DNA of 64,000 nucleotides. Source: Ziziphus jujuba (taxonomy: Eukaryota > Streptophyta > Magnoliopsida > Rosales > Rhamnaceae). Positions 10,229-22,037 of the stretch are shown piece by piece. Positions within the stretch are counted from its first letter, which is position 1. Every line of letters starts with the position of its first letter. The stretch is from positions 27,737,001 through 27,801,000 of the forward strand of contig NC_083383.1 of NCBI RefSeq assembly GCF_031755915.1, read 5' to 3'. A program made the translations under genes and the position numbers. The notes beneath the pieces were generated by a model. It ran no database searches, was not told where the DNA came from, and saw only the letters and a program-made list of their open reading frames with translations.

Positions 10229-11541
10229 CAAATTGGTTAGTATAGATCCCCCACATAGACCGAAATTCCACCAATTGAAGAATGAACTTTTGGCTTTGGA
10301 TTCCTCTGAATCTTGTTCATCAAATTGGTCCGCTCCAAGTGCTTGGACACATGGCCTGTGTCCACCTTGTGCTACTGCCACTAGGTATAGAGAAAAGAAG
10401 AATAGTATTACTTGGAACAAGGTGGGGCACGTGGTTTTGTCATTTTTGCAGCTCACTGAAGGTAGTGTGGCTGAGAGAATCAACAATCCAAGTCCCTGGA
10501 ATTACAATTTTACCGATATTATAATAAGTTAGAAAATTGCGAATTTCCAAACAAATGGTTCACGGTTATTTCAAACGAGTGTAATACACACAAGTTTTGA
10601 TATATGAATTTATATATGGTTTGATGAATGAAATTATTTTTCACAAATAAAAATTTAGTTTAGCAAGTTTTTCCAAAATAGTTAATTGATAGAAATTTAA
10701 TCTAATTAAATACACATGTATAAAATTGAACAATGGTAAAATGAAAATGCTGATAATTACAGAAAAAAAAAAAAAAAAGATTCATGAGAAACATTTTAAG
10801 TGTTGGACGTAACTTTTAACTCACCTGTCCCATTAATAGGCTGCTAACATATGTATCAAAATCCATCAAGCAATTAAAGCAAATAGCTAAAAATATTCTT
10901 GTAATTAGATAAAAAAAAATTTCTGACGGAGAACACAAAGCACATAACCTATTATAATATATATATATATATATACATACATACATATAAAATAATGTTA
11001 TAAATGTTACTAATTAAGATTAATGTAACAAAAGAAAAATCCAAGATGAGGACAAACCAAAATGTAAAGCAGAGAAGCCATGATGATGGTGCGGTAGCGC
11101 CCAAGATAAGAATCCGCTACAAAGGCTCCCAACAGAGGCAGCAACATTGCCGTTCCGGTCCATGCATTTACGTTCTCCGCCGCCGTAGCCGTCGACTGTC
11201 CGAGTGGTCCAGTCAGATAGTTTATCAAGTTGGAGCTGATCCCGAAGTATGCAAACCTCTCTGCAACCTCCACACCTACATATATGTAACATATAATTTC
11301 CGGCTATATTATATATAATTTATTAGATATATTACTTGAATTATATTAAATTGGACGTCTGACACCCAGCATAAGCATAAATAGAACTTTTACCTATGAT
11401 GAAAACTGCAGATCTCCAGCCACCGGAATTGGATCTCAGGACAGGCCGGCCTTGATAGTCAACCACACCCTGGACTATGATGTTGTGCGTTGAGCTTTCA
11501 TCTCCACCGCCAAAAGTACTTGAGGCACCGGAAAATGCCAT
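10229..11541 (-). pseudogene. NPF5-like transporter copy A: exons 1, 2 and 5' part of exon 3
   Basis: Exon 1 (11394-11541) begins MAFSGASSTFGGG and ends VFIIG at a GT donor. Exon 2 (11058-11275) carries the proton-coupling motif ExxER as EVAER in helix 1, then LGRYRTII. It is 218 bp, the same length as in copy D. The first half of exon 3 (10229-10495) begins GLGLLILSATLP after a CAG acceptor and includes FFFSLYLVAVAQGGH and the PTR signature FGADQF-like ALGADQFDEQD, then SSFFNWWNFG. It is cut at 10229 by the copia LTR and resumes at 4577. Family knowledge: NPF proteins carry nitrate, peptides or hormones. The closest match by eye is the NPF5.10-5.16 group, but the substrate cannot be told from sequence. 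All splice sites look usable, so before the insertion and the frameshift near 4480 this was probably a working gene. Confidence 0.9.
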
Positions 11542-11887
11542 TTTTTGGTCTTCAAGTTCAGAAGTAGAAACAAGACTTGCTGTAGGTAGGAGACATACTT
11601 AATATATATGTGCACGGTAAGCTATCAGTGAGCCATGATAGCTAATTTTGTGTATAGAACACATTTAAGTGATTATTCTGTGTATTTCATTAAAAACAAA
11701 AATGAAGTGACTATTGTGGTTTCACAATGTTGGTTTATTTATTGATTTTATTTATTTATTTATATTATATATTAAATCTCTCTAGTTAATTAATATATTT
11801 TATCCTAGAAATCTTTACTTTACATTTATGTGGGGTCCATATTTTACGCATGAAAAGCATGGTGCGACTTCGAGAATTTATATAATT

Positions 11888-11918
<31 letters not shown>

Positions 11919-13950
11919 TCTTTCGCTGAACAAAATTTAGATGCTTTTACAAAGATGATTTTGAGAAGCATTAGGACGGTAGCTTTTCAGATTCAGATTT
12001 TAGTTTCTTTCCCACAACTATCACTAAATACCAATTTTGACCTTAACTACTAAAGCTAATAATAATTCTTTAAATGTTTAGTTGTATAACAAATTAGCTT
12101 TGATACATTAAATATTTTTTTCCCTTTAACATAGTTGTGGTGAATAAATAAGTATTATATTAAATGAAAATTTAATAATATCATAAATAGTAATGAAAAT
12201 AAGAATTGTTTTTTACAATATTATGATAACAATACTAATAAAGATATAATAACAATCAATGTCCTTTATAGTCATTATATATACAATTTATAACAATAAA
12301 ACATTATTATTTTTCAAATTGCTTCAATTTTAATTTAAAAAAGTACACTAGTTTTGAAACACATGTTTGCCTAACACTTAGCGAACTGTTTTTTCATATG
12401 ATTTTCTTTTTTTTTTTCAATACAGATAAAATTGATTTATTTTGAAATTACAGCAATATCAGACCAACCCTTTTAGGGGGCTTAGCGATAATTGTGGCCT
12501 GTAAATTGGGTGTGGATTAGAGGTGAGCATAAATTAATTTGAACCAATCAACTGAAATGGTTCAGTTTGTATTTTGACTTATGATTAGTTTGGTTAAGAT
12601 AAATTTTAGCCCCAAAAAAAACTGAGTCAAACCGGCTATGTATAAAATTATTTAATATTTTTATCATAATTAATAATATTTTAAATATATGTTTAGTTTT
12701 TGAATCACTAGGTTTAATATATTGATGGTGTTATATTCAAATTGCTTACAATATTTTTTTAAACCGACCAAATCAAAGGATTTTTGGTTTGATTTTGAGT
12801 TTTTGACTTGTGATCGATGTAGTTTGGATAAAATTTTAATCCAAATCAAATCGAGCATAATCATCTATGTATATAATTTTTTAATATTTTTATATTCAAA
12901 TATATTTTAAATATATTTTTTTGTTTTAAATTATTTAGTTTAAAATATTAATTGTGTTAAATTGAAATTGTTTAAAAAAAGTAATAATATGTTTTCAACG
13001 AAATTATAAAAAAATTAGAAAGAATTAGAAAAGGTGAAAAATCGTAAAGATAGGGTATTGGGTGAAAACGCCAACCTTACCAAATTAGTCAACATCAACG
13101 ATGGTTTGTTCAGCTTAGTTTGATTTTTTTGTAATGATTAGAATCCGTTCAATTTATAAGATATTAATTAAACATTGGCTGAATCGAATTGACACACACC
13201 TTTAATTTGGAGTACTTAATTATTCATCAATAATAATAATAATAATAATATTATGGGTAACACTAATTTGTGTGATCACGTAAGCAAATTAATATTATAA
13301 ATAAATTAAATAATCGGAAAGTTTGTACTGTATCTTTCACAACCACTAATAATCACGTTGGAACATTTTATTCTCAAATAATATTGTAATTAAATATAAT
13401 GTCACATGATAGTGTATGAATGGTTGAATTAATCGTATTAAATAAAAAATAATTGGAGAAGGGTACGCAGAAAAAAATTATGTTTATTTTTGAAAGTTAC
13501 AACGTCATTTTCATTTCATTGTCAATTTGACATTGTTAAATTAATTTCTATAAAATTGAATTTGACAAATTATTGGGTATTTGGGCTCTTATATATAACC
13601 CAAACATATAAATTTCCTTATGGAAAAGAAGACCGCATATAAAAAGAAAAAGGAAAAAAGAAGAGCATACCTGAAAGGAAAAGGGAAAGAAGAAGACCGC
13701 AAGACATGGTTCGGGCCATTATGGAAAAGATTGAGACTGTTAAACAATTTATTCGACAAAGCGATTGATGTCTATTTCTACAAAACGAACAAACCAATTA
13801 CATTACGCTTTCTCTGTTGCTTAGAAATTCTTTTGCATTATGTAAAAGGTGGATCCGGATAATTTACTTTTCTTGTTTTTTTTTTCTATTCCTTTCTACC
13901 ACTGATTTGATAAAAAAACAAATAAATGAAATAACTGCATGAGAATAAGA
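11542..13950. other. Upstream region of NPF copy A, partly duplicated at 39.7-40.1 kb
   Basis: AT-rich sequence with no gene recognised. A TA dinucleotide run lies at about 11888-11914. Two blocks match 39.7-40.06 kb: about 11805-11870 (ACTTTACATTTATGTGGGGTCC, versus CACTGTATATCTATGTAGGGTC) and about 13690-13800 (GGAAAAGATTGAGACTGTTA, versus GGAAAAGATTTAGACTATTA). An 80-codon Lys-rich open frame at 13620-13862 overlaps the second block, is not open in the other copy and is probably not a gene. Confidence 0.5.
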
Positions 13951-13959
13951 ATAAAGAAA
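13951..13959. other. 9-bp target-site duplication, left copy
   Basis: ATAAAGAAA, repeated exactly at 15474-15482 on the other side of the foldback element. Confidence 0.88.
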
Positions 13960-15473
13960 GGTTTAATCGTATATTAGTACCTTAAAGTTTTAGATTTGTG
14001 CAAATTGAAATAGATTGGAATTGGACAAATTAAACTTTTAAATTTCAAATTTGTAATGAATCAATAAAATTAGTTAATGGTTAATTTTACCGTTAAATAT
14101 TGTTATTCGTTTTTCAACAAAAAAATAAAAAATTATTTTAAAAAAAATATACTTCTTATGTTTTTCATTTTATATTTACGATTTTTTATTTTAAAAATTA
14201 TACCAATTTCTATTTTGTTTTAATTAAAATTCCAAAGAAACTAAAACTAGACTGAAATTTAAAGTATATAATTGGAATTTTTGGTCTAATCAAAATATTT
14301 TTATCAGACAAAAAATAAAAAATATTTTTTTGGCCCAAGATTAATAATACATTTTTATGCCCAAAATATAAGAAAATTAGACCAAAATAAATTTTAGAAA
14401 AAAATAGAAATAAAAATAAAATTGGAAATAATAAAAAATTTTATTAGAACAAAAATTTAATTATAATTTTATTAGACCAAATATTAATAATAATTTTTAT
14501 GCCCAAATCTTTAAAAAATAAAAAAAAAATAAGACCAAAATAAAAAAACAAAAATTAGACAAAAAAATAAAAATAAAAATAAAAACTAAATTGGAATTTT
14601 TCACTAATCAAAATCTTTTTATTAGACCAAAATTAATAACAATGTTTTACTCCCAAACCATAAAAAAAAATTAAAAATTAGAAAAAAAGTAAAATAATAT
14701 TTTAGTTTTTATTCTTTTTTTATTTTGGTATGATAAAAATGATAAAAAATAAATTTATCGTTTTTTTTTCTTTGGTCTAATAGTTTATTTTCATTATTTG
14801 TTTATAAAAAAAAACTATTTTTATTATTTTTAGATTCTTATCTTTTGAGCAGGATTCTATTTTTAATTTTTCTATACTTATTTATTTCTTATAAAAATCG
14901 AGTAATTAGGAAGTAAGTGTAGGTAGATCTACTACCATTTTCTTGTTAAACCAAAATAAAAAATCATAAAAATTAAAAGTTATTTTATTTTTTATCTAAT
15001 TTTTATTTTATTTTTTTATGGTTTGGGCATAAAAAAAATTATATTTACTTTTTGGTCTATTAAAGTTATTTTATTTAATTTTCGTTCTATTTTTAAATAG
15101 ATTAGAATTTCAATTTTATTTTTATTTTTATTTTTTATTCTAATTTTAGGCCTAAAATATTTAAATTATTTGGAATTTTAATTTGAATAAAATAGGAATG
15201 GATACAATTTTTCAAATAAACAAATATATATATATAAAATGGAAAAACAAGTAATTTAATTTTTTTCAAAAAAAGATTAATTTATTTATTTTTTGATTGA
15301 AAAGCAAATTAAAACATCAGCATTGCATTATCTAACAGCAAAATTAGTTCCTTAACTCAATTGAACCGATTGGCAGTAGTTTAAAAGTTTAGACTTCAAG
15401 TAATGGAATTTCAAATTTTAGAATTCAATTCACACGACTATTAAAATTGAAAGTACTAATGTACACTTAACCC
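13960..15473. mobile_element. Foldback MITE, Mutator-type (9-bp target duplication)
   Basis: A 1,514-bp AT-rich element whose two halves are inverted copies of each other for most of its length. It begins GGTTTAATCGTATATTAGTA and ends with the reverse complement type TACTAATGTACACTTAACCC. It is flanked by a perfect 9-bp direct repeat ATAAAGAAA (13951-13959 and 15474-15482). Long terminal inverted repeats with a 9-bp duplication are the mark of Mutator-like (MULE) elements. There is no coding capacity, so it is non-autonomous. The arms are diverged, with many small indels in A/T runs, so it is not a recent insertion. It sits just downstream of NPF copy B. Confidence 0.88.
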
Positions 15474-15664
15474 ATAAAGAAAATTCAACAGGAGACCTTC
15501 ATTTGCACGAAATCATAATAACTATACTAGGAGTTTTTGTTTTCCTAAAACAATATCAAATTGTATTTAGTGATAAAGCCACTGTTTATATTCTTCTTCG
15601 TTACAGACTTCAGAAATAAACAGCACTGAAACCGATATTGGAGCAAAATATATGATATGTGTCC

Positions 15665-16308
15665 TCATTCTTTTTTATAAATGTAATATCTAGCATAATA
15701 CAAGAAGGCAACAAACTGCACAAATCCCAGCAAGTAGCCAATAAAAGTAGTCAATGTGGGCGCAAGTTAAACTAGTAGAAAACCATCTACTTCACCAATC
15801 GCACTAGTAATTTGGTCAATGGCTGAGATGAGAAAGCCGCTTAGTAAGCTCCCCACACCAAGATTACTGAGGTAGAGTGAGATTCCCATGCTCCTCATTT
15901 CAGTTGGAACTTGTTCCGAGGAAAACTCCTGCATACCAATCAGGGAAAAAACATCTGTTATGCCTAACAAAAAGTATTGAGGAACCAACCACCACATGCT
16001 CATCGGAACAATGGCATTTGGCATATCGACCAGATCATATTGTTGAGCTGTTTTAAGTCGTTTTTTTCTCAGTGATAGCTGCAAATGCTACTGTCAGAAT
16101 TGATAACATTATCCCTGCTCCAATTCTTTGTAGTGTTGTAATACCAGATGGTTTCTTGTGAATGAACTCGCCATTGGAATGTTATTTATAGATTGAAGTG
16201 AACCAGCTAGTATTTCAAACCCAGGAATGATTTCTCTGTACATTGTAGCTCCTTGTTTAATAAAGTAAGTTGAAGATTGTGCGCAAACAATAGCGAAAAC
16301 CACGCATG
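15665..16308 (-). pseudogene. NPF5-like transporter copy B: 3' part of exon 4
   Basis: Continues the last exon of copy B after the copia insertion at 16309. It reads CVVFAIVCAQSSTYFIKQGA and [11 protein letters not shown] like intact copy D. About 42 bp are missing where D has [15 protein letters not shown] one-base loss follows at the FTRK/PSG junction (about 16155), and a one-base gain in an A run near 16062 returns to ENKRLKTAQ-like sequence. Then come MPNAIVPMSMWW and EMRSMGISLYLSNLGVGSLL. A further shift near 15785 ends the frame early, and the original C-terminal tail ARYYIYKKE with its stop is still visible down to 15665. Transport function is impossible in this state. Confidence 0.9.
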
Positions 16309-16600
16309 TGTGAAATTATATAGAAACACGTTTTGGTTGATGTGTTAGAAATCAAGACTTGCTTGTGAGGCCATTGGACTTTTTCTTGAAGCTTCTTGAG
16401 AGTTTGGACTTCCAATGTAAGCCTATAAATAGGCCATGACTAACCATGTAAAACAAGGCCCAATTAAGCCCATTGAAGTGTTTTTTGCCTATTTCTTTTT
16501 AACTCTCGGCCACTCCTCTCTTTTGTAATATCAATTAAATTGGTTAGTTATTTTTTAAAAATAGCCAAGCCTCCAATTCATTTTCCGCTATTATCTAACA
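16309..16600 (+). repeat. Copia 5' LTR, head-truncated
   Basis: 292 bp, from TGTGAAATTATATAG to ATTATCTAACA. It matches 20787-21097 of the 3' LTR but not 20624-20786. A TATA core GCCTATAAATAGG lies at 16421-16433. Within the aligned part it differs from its partner at many positions and in a short gap near the end. Confidence 0.88.
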
Positions 16601-16646
16601 AGATTTGGTATCATAGTTTTACTTTAACCCTTTCATAAAATACCCA

Positions 16647-19600
16647 TGGGAGTTAGTAACCAACCAACTTTTAGTTATTCCCAAAATCTAATTCTCATTT
16701 TTACTGGTGAGAGTTATGATTTTTGGTGCATCCAAATTAAAACTCTTTTTATCTCACAAGATTTGTGGGATATAATTGAAGAAGGCCATGATAAGTCTGC
16801 TAGTCCAGAACAACTACTGTCATAGATGGAAATAGCAAAGAAGGAGTAGAAGTAAAACATCGAAAAGCTGCATAGCATTGTTGTTCATTTAACAAGGGGT
16901 AAGCAAAAATATCTTCCCTAGAATATCAAATGCAATAAAATCTAAAACGACAATTCTGAGGCCATGAAAAAGTAATCTCCACTAAACTTCAAACTCTTTG
17001 GGGAGAATTTGATAATTTAGCAAAGAAAGATAATAAAACTATTCAAGAATTCTCTTTTAGAGCTTCTGCCATTATTAATCAAATAAGAAGTTATAGAGAT
17101 ACTATCGCTCATAAAAAAATTGTAGAAAAAATATTAAGATGTTTGCTAGCAAAATTCGAGCATATTGATGCAGCCATAGAAGAATCCGAAGATTTGAAAA
17201 CTTACTCTTTGGATAAATTAATTGGCCCTCTCGAAGCACATGAAAAAAGAATGAGCATGTTTTCTAACCAACTTGTGGAGCAAGTATTCAAATCTGATTG
17301 CAATATCATAAAAAAGAATTCTGCAACCTCAACAAGTAGCTCAACAAGAAGAGGAGATTCCTTTAGAAGAAGATGTGAACATCAAAGCCGACGTAGAGGA
17401 GGAAGAAACAATTATGAGCAATAAAACTTCCCAGGTAATTCTAAACCTTATTGCATTATTTGCAAAGAACTTGGACATGAGTCGAAAGATTGTCTTTTTA
17501 AATGCAGAAAATGCAAAATTTCTAATCATTCACAAAGAGATTGTTACTATAAAGACATGCAAGAAATGAATGAAGTCAATTATTCTGAAAAGATTGAAGA
17601 AAGTCAAGTATTTTATTCATGCATGTTTGTTAAACAAGAATAAAAACATACATAGTATTTGGATAGTGGATGCAGTAGTCATATGATAGGTGATCCACAA
17701 TTCTTTGCAAAGATAGATAAAAAAAATTTATTTGAAGTAAAGTTGGAGATGGAAAGTCACATGAAGTCAAAGGAAAAGGAGTAATAGCAATAAACTCCAA
17801 AGGAGGTAACTCTAAACTCATCTAGGATGTGCTTTATGTTTCTGGCTTAACATCAAATCTCTTAAATGTTGGCCAGTTACTTCGAAAGAATTATTTTGTA
17901 ATTTTTGATGAAGAAGAAAGCACAATTATCGATAAAAATAAAAACATCATGTTGGCAAAAATAAAAATGAATCAAAATAATGTTTTTCCTCTTATTATGT
18001 CAGGTGATGAAAAACTAGCTTTTCAAAGTGAAAAATTGGATGAGTCATACTTATGACATTTACGATATAGGCATCTAAATTATAATGGCCTAAAATTATT
18101 AAAAGATAAAAATATGGTTTTAGGCCTACCTCCTATTGCCCACATAAATAAAGTCTGTCAGTGATGCATATATAGAAAAATGCAGAGATTGTCATTTTCC
18201 AAAAATACCTGAAGAGCAAAGGCACCATTAGAATTGGTACATTCTGATATATTTGCACCAACTCAAAGTCCATCTCTGAATGGAAGAAGGTATTTCCTTC
18301 TGTTTGTTGATGATTATACCCAAATGATATGGGTATATTTTCTGAAAGAAATTTCAGAAACTTTTTTGATCTTCCAACAATTCAAGGTTCTTGTAGAAAA
18401 GCAAGTCGGGAAGCCATTGAAGACACTTGGAACAAACAGTGATGGAGAATTCATTTATAAACCATTTATGAAGTACTGAAAGAAAAATGGAGTTCAAATA
18501 TAGCTCACTATTTGGCAAACCCTGCAACAAAATGGTGTAGCAAAGTGCAAAAATAGAACAATTGCAAAAATTGGCCAGAAGCATGTTAAAGGAGAAAAGC
18601 CTTCCAAATGACTATTAGGCAGACGCAGTCAACATTACTGTCTACATTTTGAATAGATCTCCAAAAAAAGATGTCGGGAACAAGACTCCATATAAAACAT
18701 GGCACAAACAAAAGCCCCAGGTATAACTTTTAAAAGTATTTGGATGCATAGATTATGCATATGTCCCATCACAATACATAAAAAAATTTGATGAAAAAGG
18801 AGAGCAATATATATTCTTTGGATACAACAGTAAGTCAAAAGGTTACCGACTATACAATCCAAAAACAACTAAACTAATAATTTCTAGAGATGTTATCTTT
18901 GACGAATCTGCAGCATGGAATTGGGAAAACACTCCCAAAACATAAGCAAAAATAATTGAAGAAATTTCTCTTTAGGATAAGTCAGATTCTTAACCAGTTT
19001 AAGAACCTGGTCCAAGTACAAGTCATCAAGAATCTCCAAGCCCAATCCAAATAATGGATATATTTTAAGATGATGAATCACCACCAAGAAAGGTACGCTC
19101 ACTTGTAGATATCTACGAATCTACCAATATGGCATTTTTTTGCATGTGAGCTTCAAAATTTTGAAAAAGCTGCAAAAGAAGATAATTGGATTAAAGCAAT
19201 GGATGAAAAAATTACAACAACTGAAGAGAGACATGGGAACTGGTGGATCTACCTGAATGCAAAGATGTTATTTGACTTAAATGGGTTTACAAAAACAAGT
19301 ACAAAGAAGATAGAACAATTCAGAAGTACAAAGCACGGCTAGTTGTCAAAGGCTGTTTCGCACCAATTGCTCGAATGGAGACTGTTAGAACAGTTTTGGC
19401 ATTAGCTGCTTAAATGGAGGTACCGGTCTAGCAACTGGATGTCAAATCCACCTTTCTTAATGGAGAACTCAAAGAGAAAGTATACGTGGAACAACCATTG
19501 GGTTACATCATCAAAGAACAAAAAAACAAAGTCTTACGATTAAAGAAGGCATTATATGGACTAAAGCAAGCACCATAACCTTGGAACAGCAAAATTGATT

Positions 19601-20616
19601 CATACTTCAAACAAAATGAATTTCAACAGAGTCCAAGTGAGCCTTTCTTATATGTCAAAAAAGAACGTACGCAATATATCCTCATTGTCTACTTGTATGT
19701 CAATGATTTGATTTATACTGGTACTAATCCAAATATGGTAGAAGAATTTAAAAGTGCAATGATGAAAGAATATGAGATGACAAATCTTGGCCTAATGAAA
19801 TATTTTCTTGGCATTCAAGTTCAACAAGTAAAAGGAGAAATATTTAAGTGATCTTCTCAGAAGGTTTGGTAGGGATAACTGTAAATCGGTATCCACACTA
19901 ATGGCAATAAATTAGAAGTTACGTAAAGATGATGGCACAGAGAAAGTTGATGCCAAACCTACAGAAGCTTAGTTGAATGCCTCATTTATCTAACAAATAT
20001 CAGGTCGAATATTGTCTTCGTTGTCAGTTATGTTTCCAGATTTATGCATGAGCCAAGTAAAAATCACTACACTGTAGAAAAGAGAATTCTTTGCTATCTA
20101 CAAAGTACCAGAAAGCTTAGAATTAAGTATGCCAAAGAAATAGACAACAAGCTCATTGGATATATGGACAGTGATTGGGCAGGCTCCATAGATGATAGTA
20201 GAAGCATCTCAGGATATTTATTTTGTTTGGGTATAAAACCAATTTCTTGGTCATCAAAGACGCAAAGGACCATGGCATTATCTTCAGCAAAAATAGAATA
20301 TATATCTGCTACAAATGCAGCAAGTGAAGCAGTATAGCTCAAAAGAATTTTATCAGATATGCAACATGAAGAAACTGCTCTAACAATTGTCAGGTGTGAT
20401 AATATCTCAGCAATAGCAATGAAAAAAAATCCAGTATTCCACAGCAGGATAAAGCACATGGAAATTTGAAATCACTTCATTAGATATTTGATCAAAGAAG
20501 AAGAAATTAAACTTGAATTTGTCAATATATCTAAGCAACTAGCAGATATTTTTACAAAGCTGACAACAACAGAAAAGCTAGAAGACTTCAAGAACTTTGC
20601 CAAATTTACAAATTAA
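16647..20616 (+). pseudogene. Degenerate copia gag-pol
   Basis: It starts MGVSNQPTFSYSQN. A zinc-knuckle region with Cys/His pairs lies at about 17440-17560, and a protease-like LDSGCSSHM at about 17660-17690. Integrase pieces are ELVHSDIFAP (18225-18255), TNSDGEF (18430-18455) and QQNGVAKCKNRT (about 18528-18560). RT pieces are VYKNKYKEDRTIQKYKARLV near 19285, [12 protein letters not shown] near 19437 and YVND at 19696-19707, where active elements have YVDD. RNase H is GYMDSDWAGS near 20158, followed by SRIKHMEI and LADIFTK. The frame ends with TAA at 20614-20616, directly on the purine tract. Stops interrupt it at many points, for example about 16825, 17642, 18056, 19274 and 19850, so it is dead. 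Confidence 0.9.
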
Positions 20617-20623
20617 GAGGGGG

Positions 20624-21097
20624 TGTTAAAAAGTTAAATAATAATTATAATAAATAATTTACAATTTCATGGTAAAGTCGGCAACACAAGAAAAGTTTGA
20701 TTTAGATGCTTCATGGTTAAGAAAGTATTTTACTAAGTAGCTTGAGTTGGCAGTTTTCTATTGGGTAGATTTAGGTGGCAATATTTTGTGAAACTATATA
20801 GAAACATGTGTTGGTTGATGTGTTAGAAATCAAGACTTACTTGTGAGGCAGTTGGACTTTCTCTTGAAGCTTCTTGAGAGTTTGGACCGTCGATATAAGC
20901 CTATAAATAGGCTATGACTACTCCATGTTAAATAAAAAAGGCCCAATTAAGCCCATTGAAGTGTTTTTTTTTGCCTATTTCTTTTTAACTCTCGGCCACT
21001 CCTCTCTTTTGTAATATCAATTAAATTAGTTAATTATTTTTTCAAAATAGCCAACCCTCCAATTCATTTTCTCAATACTTTCCACTATTATCCAACA
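20624..21097 (+). repeat. Copia 3' LTR, full length
   Basis: 474 bp, beginning TGTTAAAAAG directly after the purine tract and ending CCAACA. A TATA core GCCTATAAATAGG lies at 20899-20911. The start is set by the purine tract and the end by the GCATG duplication. An inner TGTGAAAC at 20787 is where the truncated 5' LTR starts matching. Confidence 0.85.
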
Positions 21098-21230
21098 GCA
21101 TGTTACATATATTGGAAAAGGTCCGAGTAAACATTTTGCATCTTCAACTTCAGCAATGGTACAATACATTTTCTCATCATCTTCCAAACCAACAGGTACA
21201 ATCAAGGCTTTGTTGAGGAACCTGTATGCC

Positions 21231-21265
<35 letters not shown>

Positions 21266-22037
21266 CCAAAAAAAAAATCTGAATTAAATTGTTTAAATTC
21301 AAGTTGAACTTTTTGCTTATTTTTAAAAGCTTATGATCACTTACTTGAATTGTTCATAGCCATGTTGAGATAAGACCTTGTTATTAAGATTCATCTTCTG
21401 TTGCTATTGTAGACAGGGTGGTTCTCCGATTTCTAAATGCTCTGCTATAAACGCCCTACCTATTCTTGCAAATGGACTAATTTGGTCTTGTTTAATATTG
21501 GTACATCTATAAGTTAGCTCCAATTAAGAAAACCATCAAAGAAATCATCATCCCAACAAAAAGAACCCCATAACCTAGAACCCAACTGATATCTTCTTGT
21601 ATGTAACATACCATCAAACATTCTAGTAAAACGCCTGTATACATACCAGAGTACCACCAATTGAAGAATGAGCTTTTGGCTTTGGACTCTGGATCTTGTC
21701 CATTGAATTGATCGGCTCCAAATGCTTGTAGGGAAGGTTTGAGTCCACCTTGTCCAAACCCAAGTAGGTATAGGGAAAAGAAGAATAATACTGAACTGAA
21801 CTTATTAAAAGGTAATAGAGCCGACAGAGTCAACAAACCTAGTCCCTGTGATTCATATTACTCAAATATAATCCTAATATATTTCTTAATTAGCTTAGTT
21901 AGCTTCGAACATTCTTTTAAGACGCACCCTACACATTCAATAATGTTGAAACTTGAAACCTTTTCTTTCATTGAATTATACATGGCAGCAATAAGTGGCA
22001 TATAGGCATTGGAGCTGGACCGGCTGAGAGTGGCCAT
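21098..22037 (-). pseudogene. NPF5-like transporter copy B: exon 1 stub, exon 3, start of exon 4
   Basis: Exon 4 begins at 21221 ([20 protein letters not shown]) and is cut at 21098 by the copia element. Exon 3 (21345-21845) begins [13 protein letters not shown] and carries [18 protein letters not shown] and [11 protein letters not shown] frame error after MVFLIG (about 21515) puts stops in the central loop. Exon 1 survives only as MATLSRSSSNAY..PLI from an ATG at 22037, and then runs into what is intron 2 in copy D. The end of exon 1, intron 1, all of exon 2 (with the ExxER motif) and part of intron 2 have been deleted. It is closest to copy D in wording, so B and D are sister copies. Confidence 0.9.

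Larger units (their letters stand above)
16309..21097 (+). mobile_element. Old Ty1/copia retrotransposon inside NPF copy B
   Basis: A 4,789-bp element in plus orientation, opposite to its host gene, flanked by a perfect 5-bp duplication GCATG (16304-16308 and 21098-21102). It has a truncated 5' LTR (16309-16600), a primer site like TTTGGTATCATAG (about 16604-16616), a gag-pol region with many stops (16647-20616), a purine tract AAGAGGGGG (20615-20623) and a 3' LTR (20624-21097). The 5' LTR lacks the first 163 bases of the 3' LTR. The many stops and LTR differences make this much older than the copia at 4.6-10.2 kb, and it belongs to a different family. Confidence 0.92.

Noticed and set aside
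13620..13862. 80-codon Lys-rich open frame upstream of copy A
   Set aside because: It overlaps a block duplicated at 39.96 kb where the frame is not kept, so there is no sign of coding constraint.
20787..20790. True start of the second copia's LTR at the inner TGTG
   Set aside because: The purine tract and polyprotein stop lie 163 bp further left, directly before TGTTAAAAAG, so the outer position is the better LTR start.
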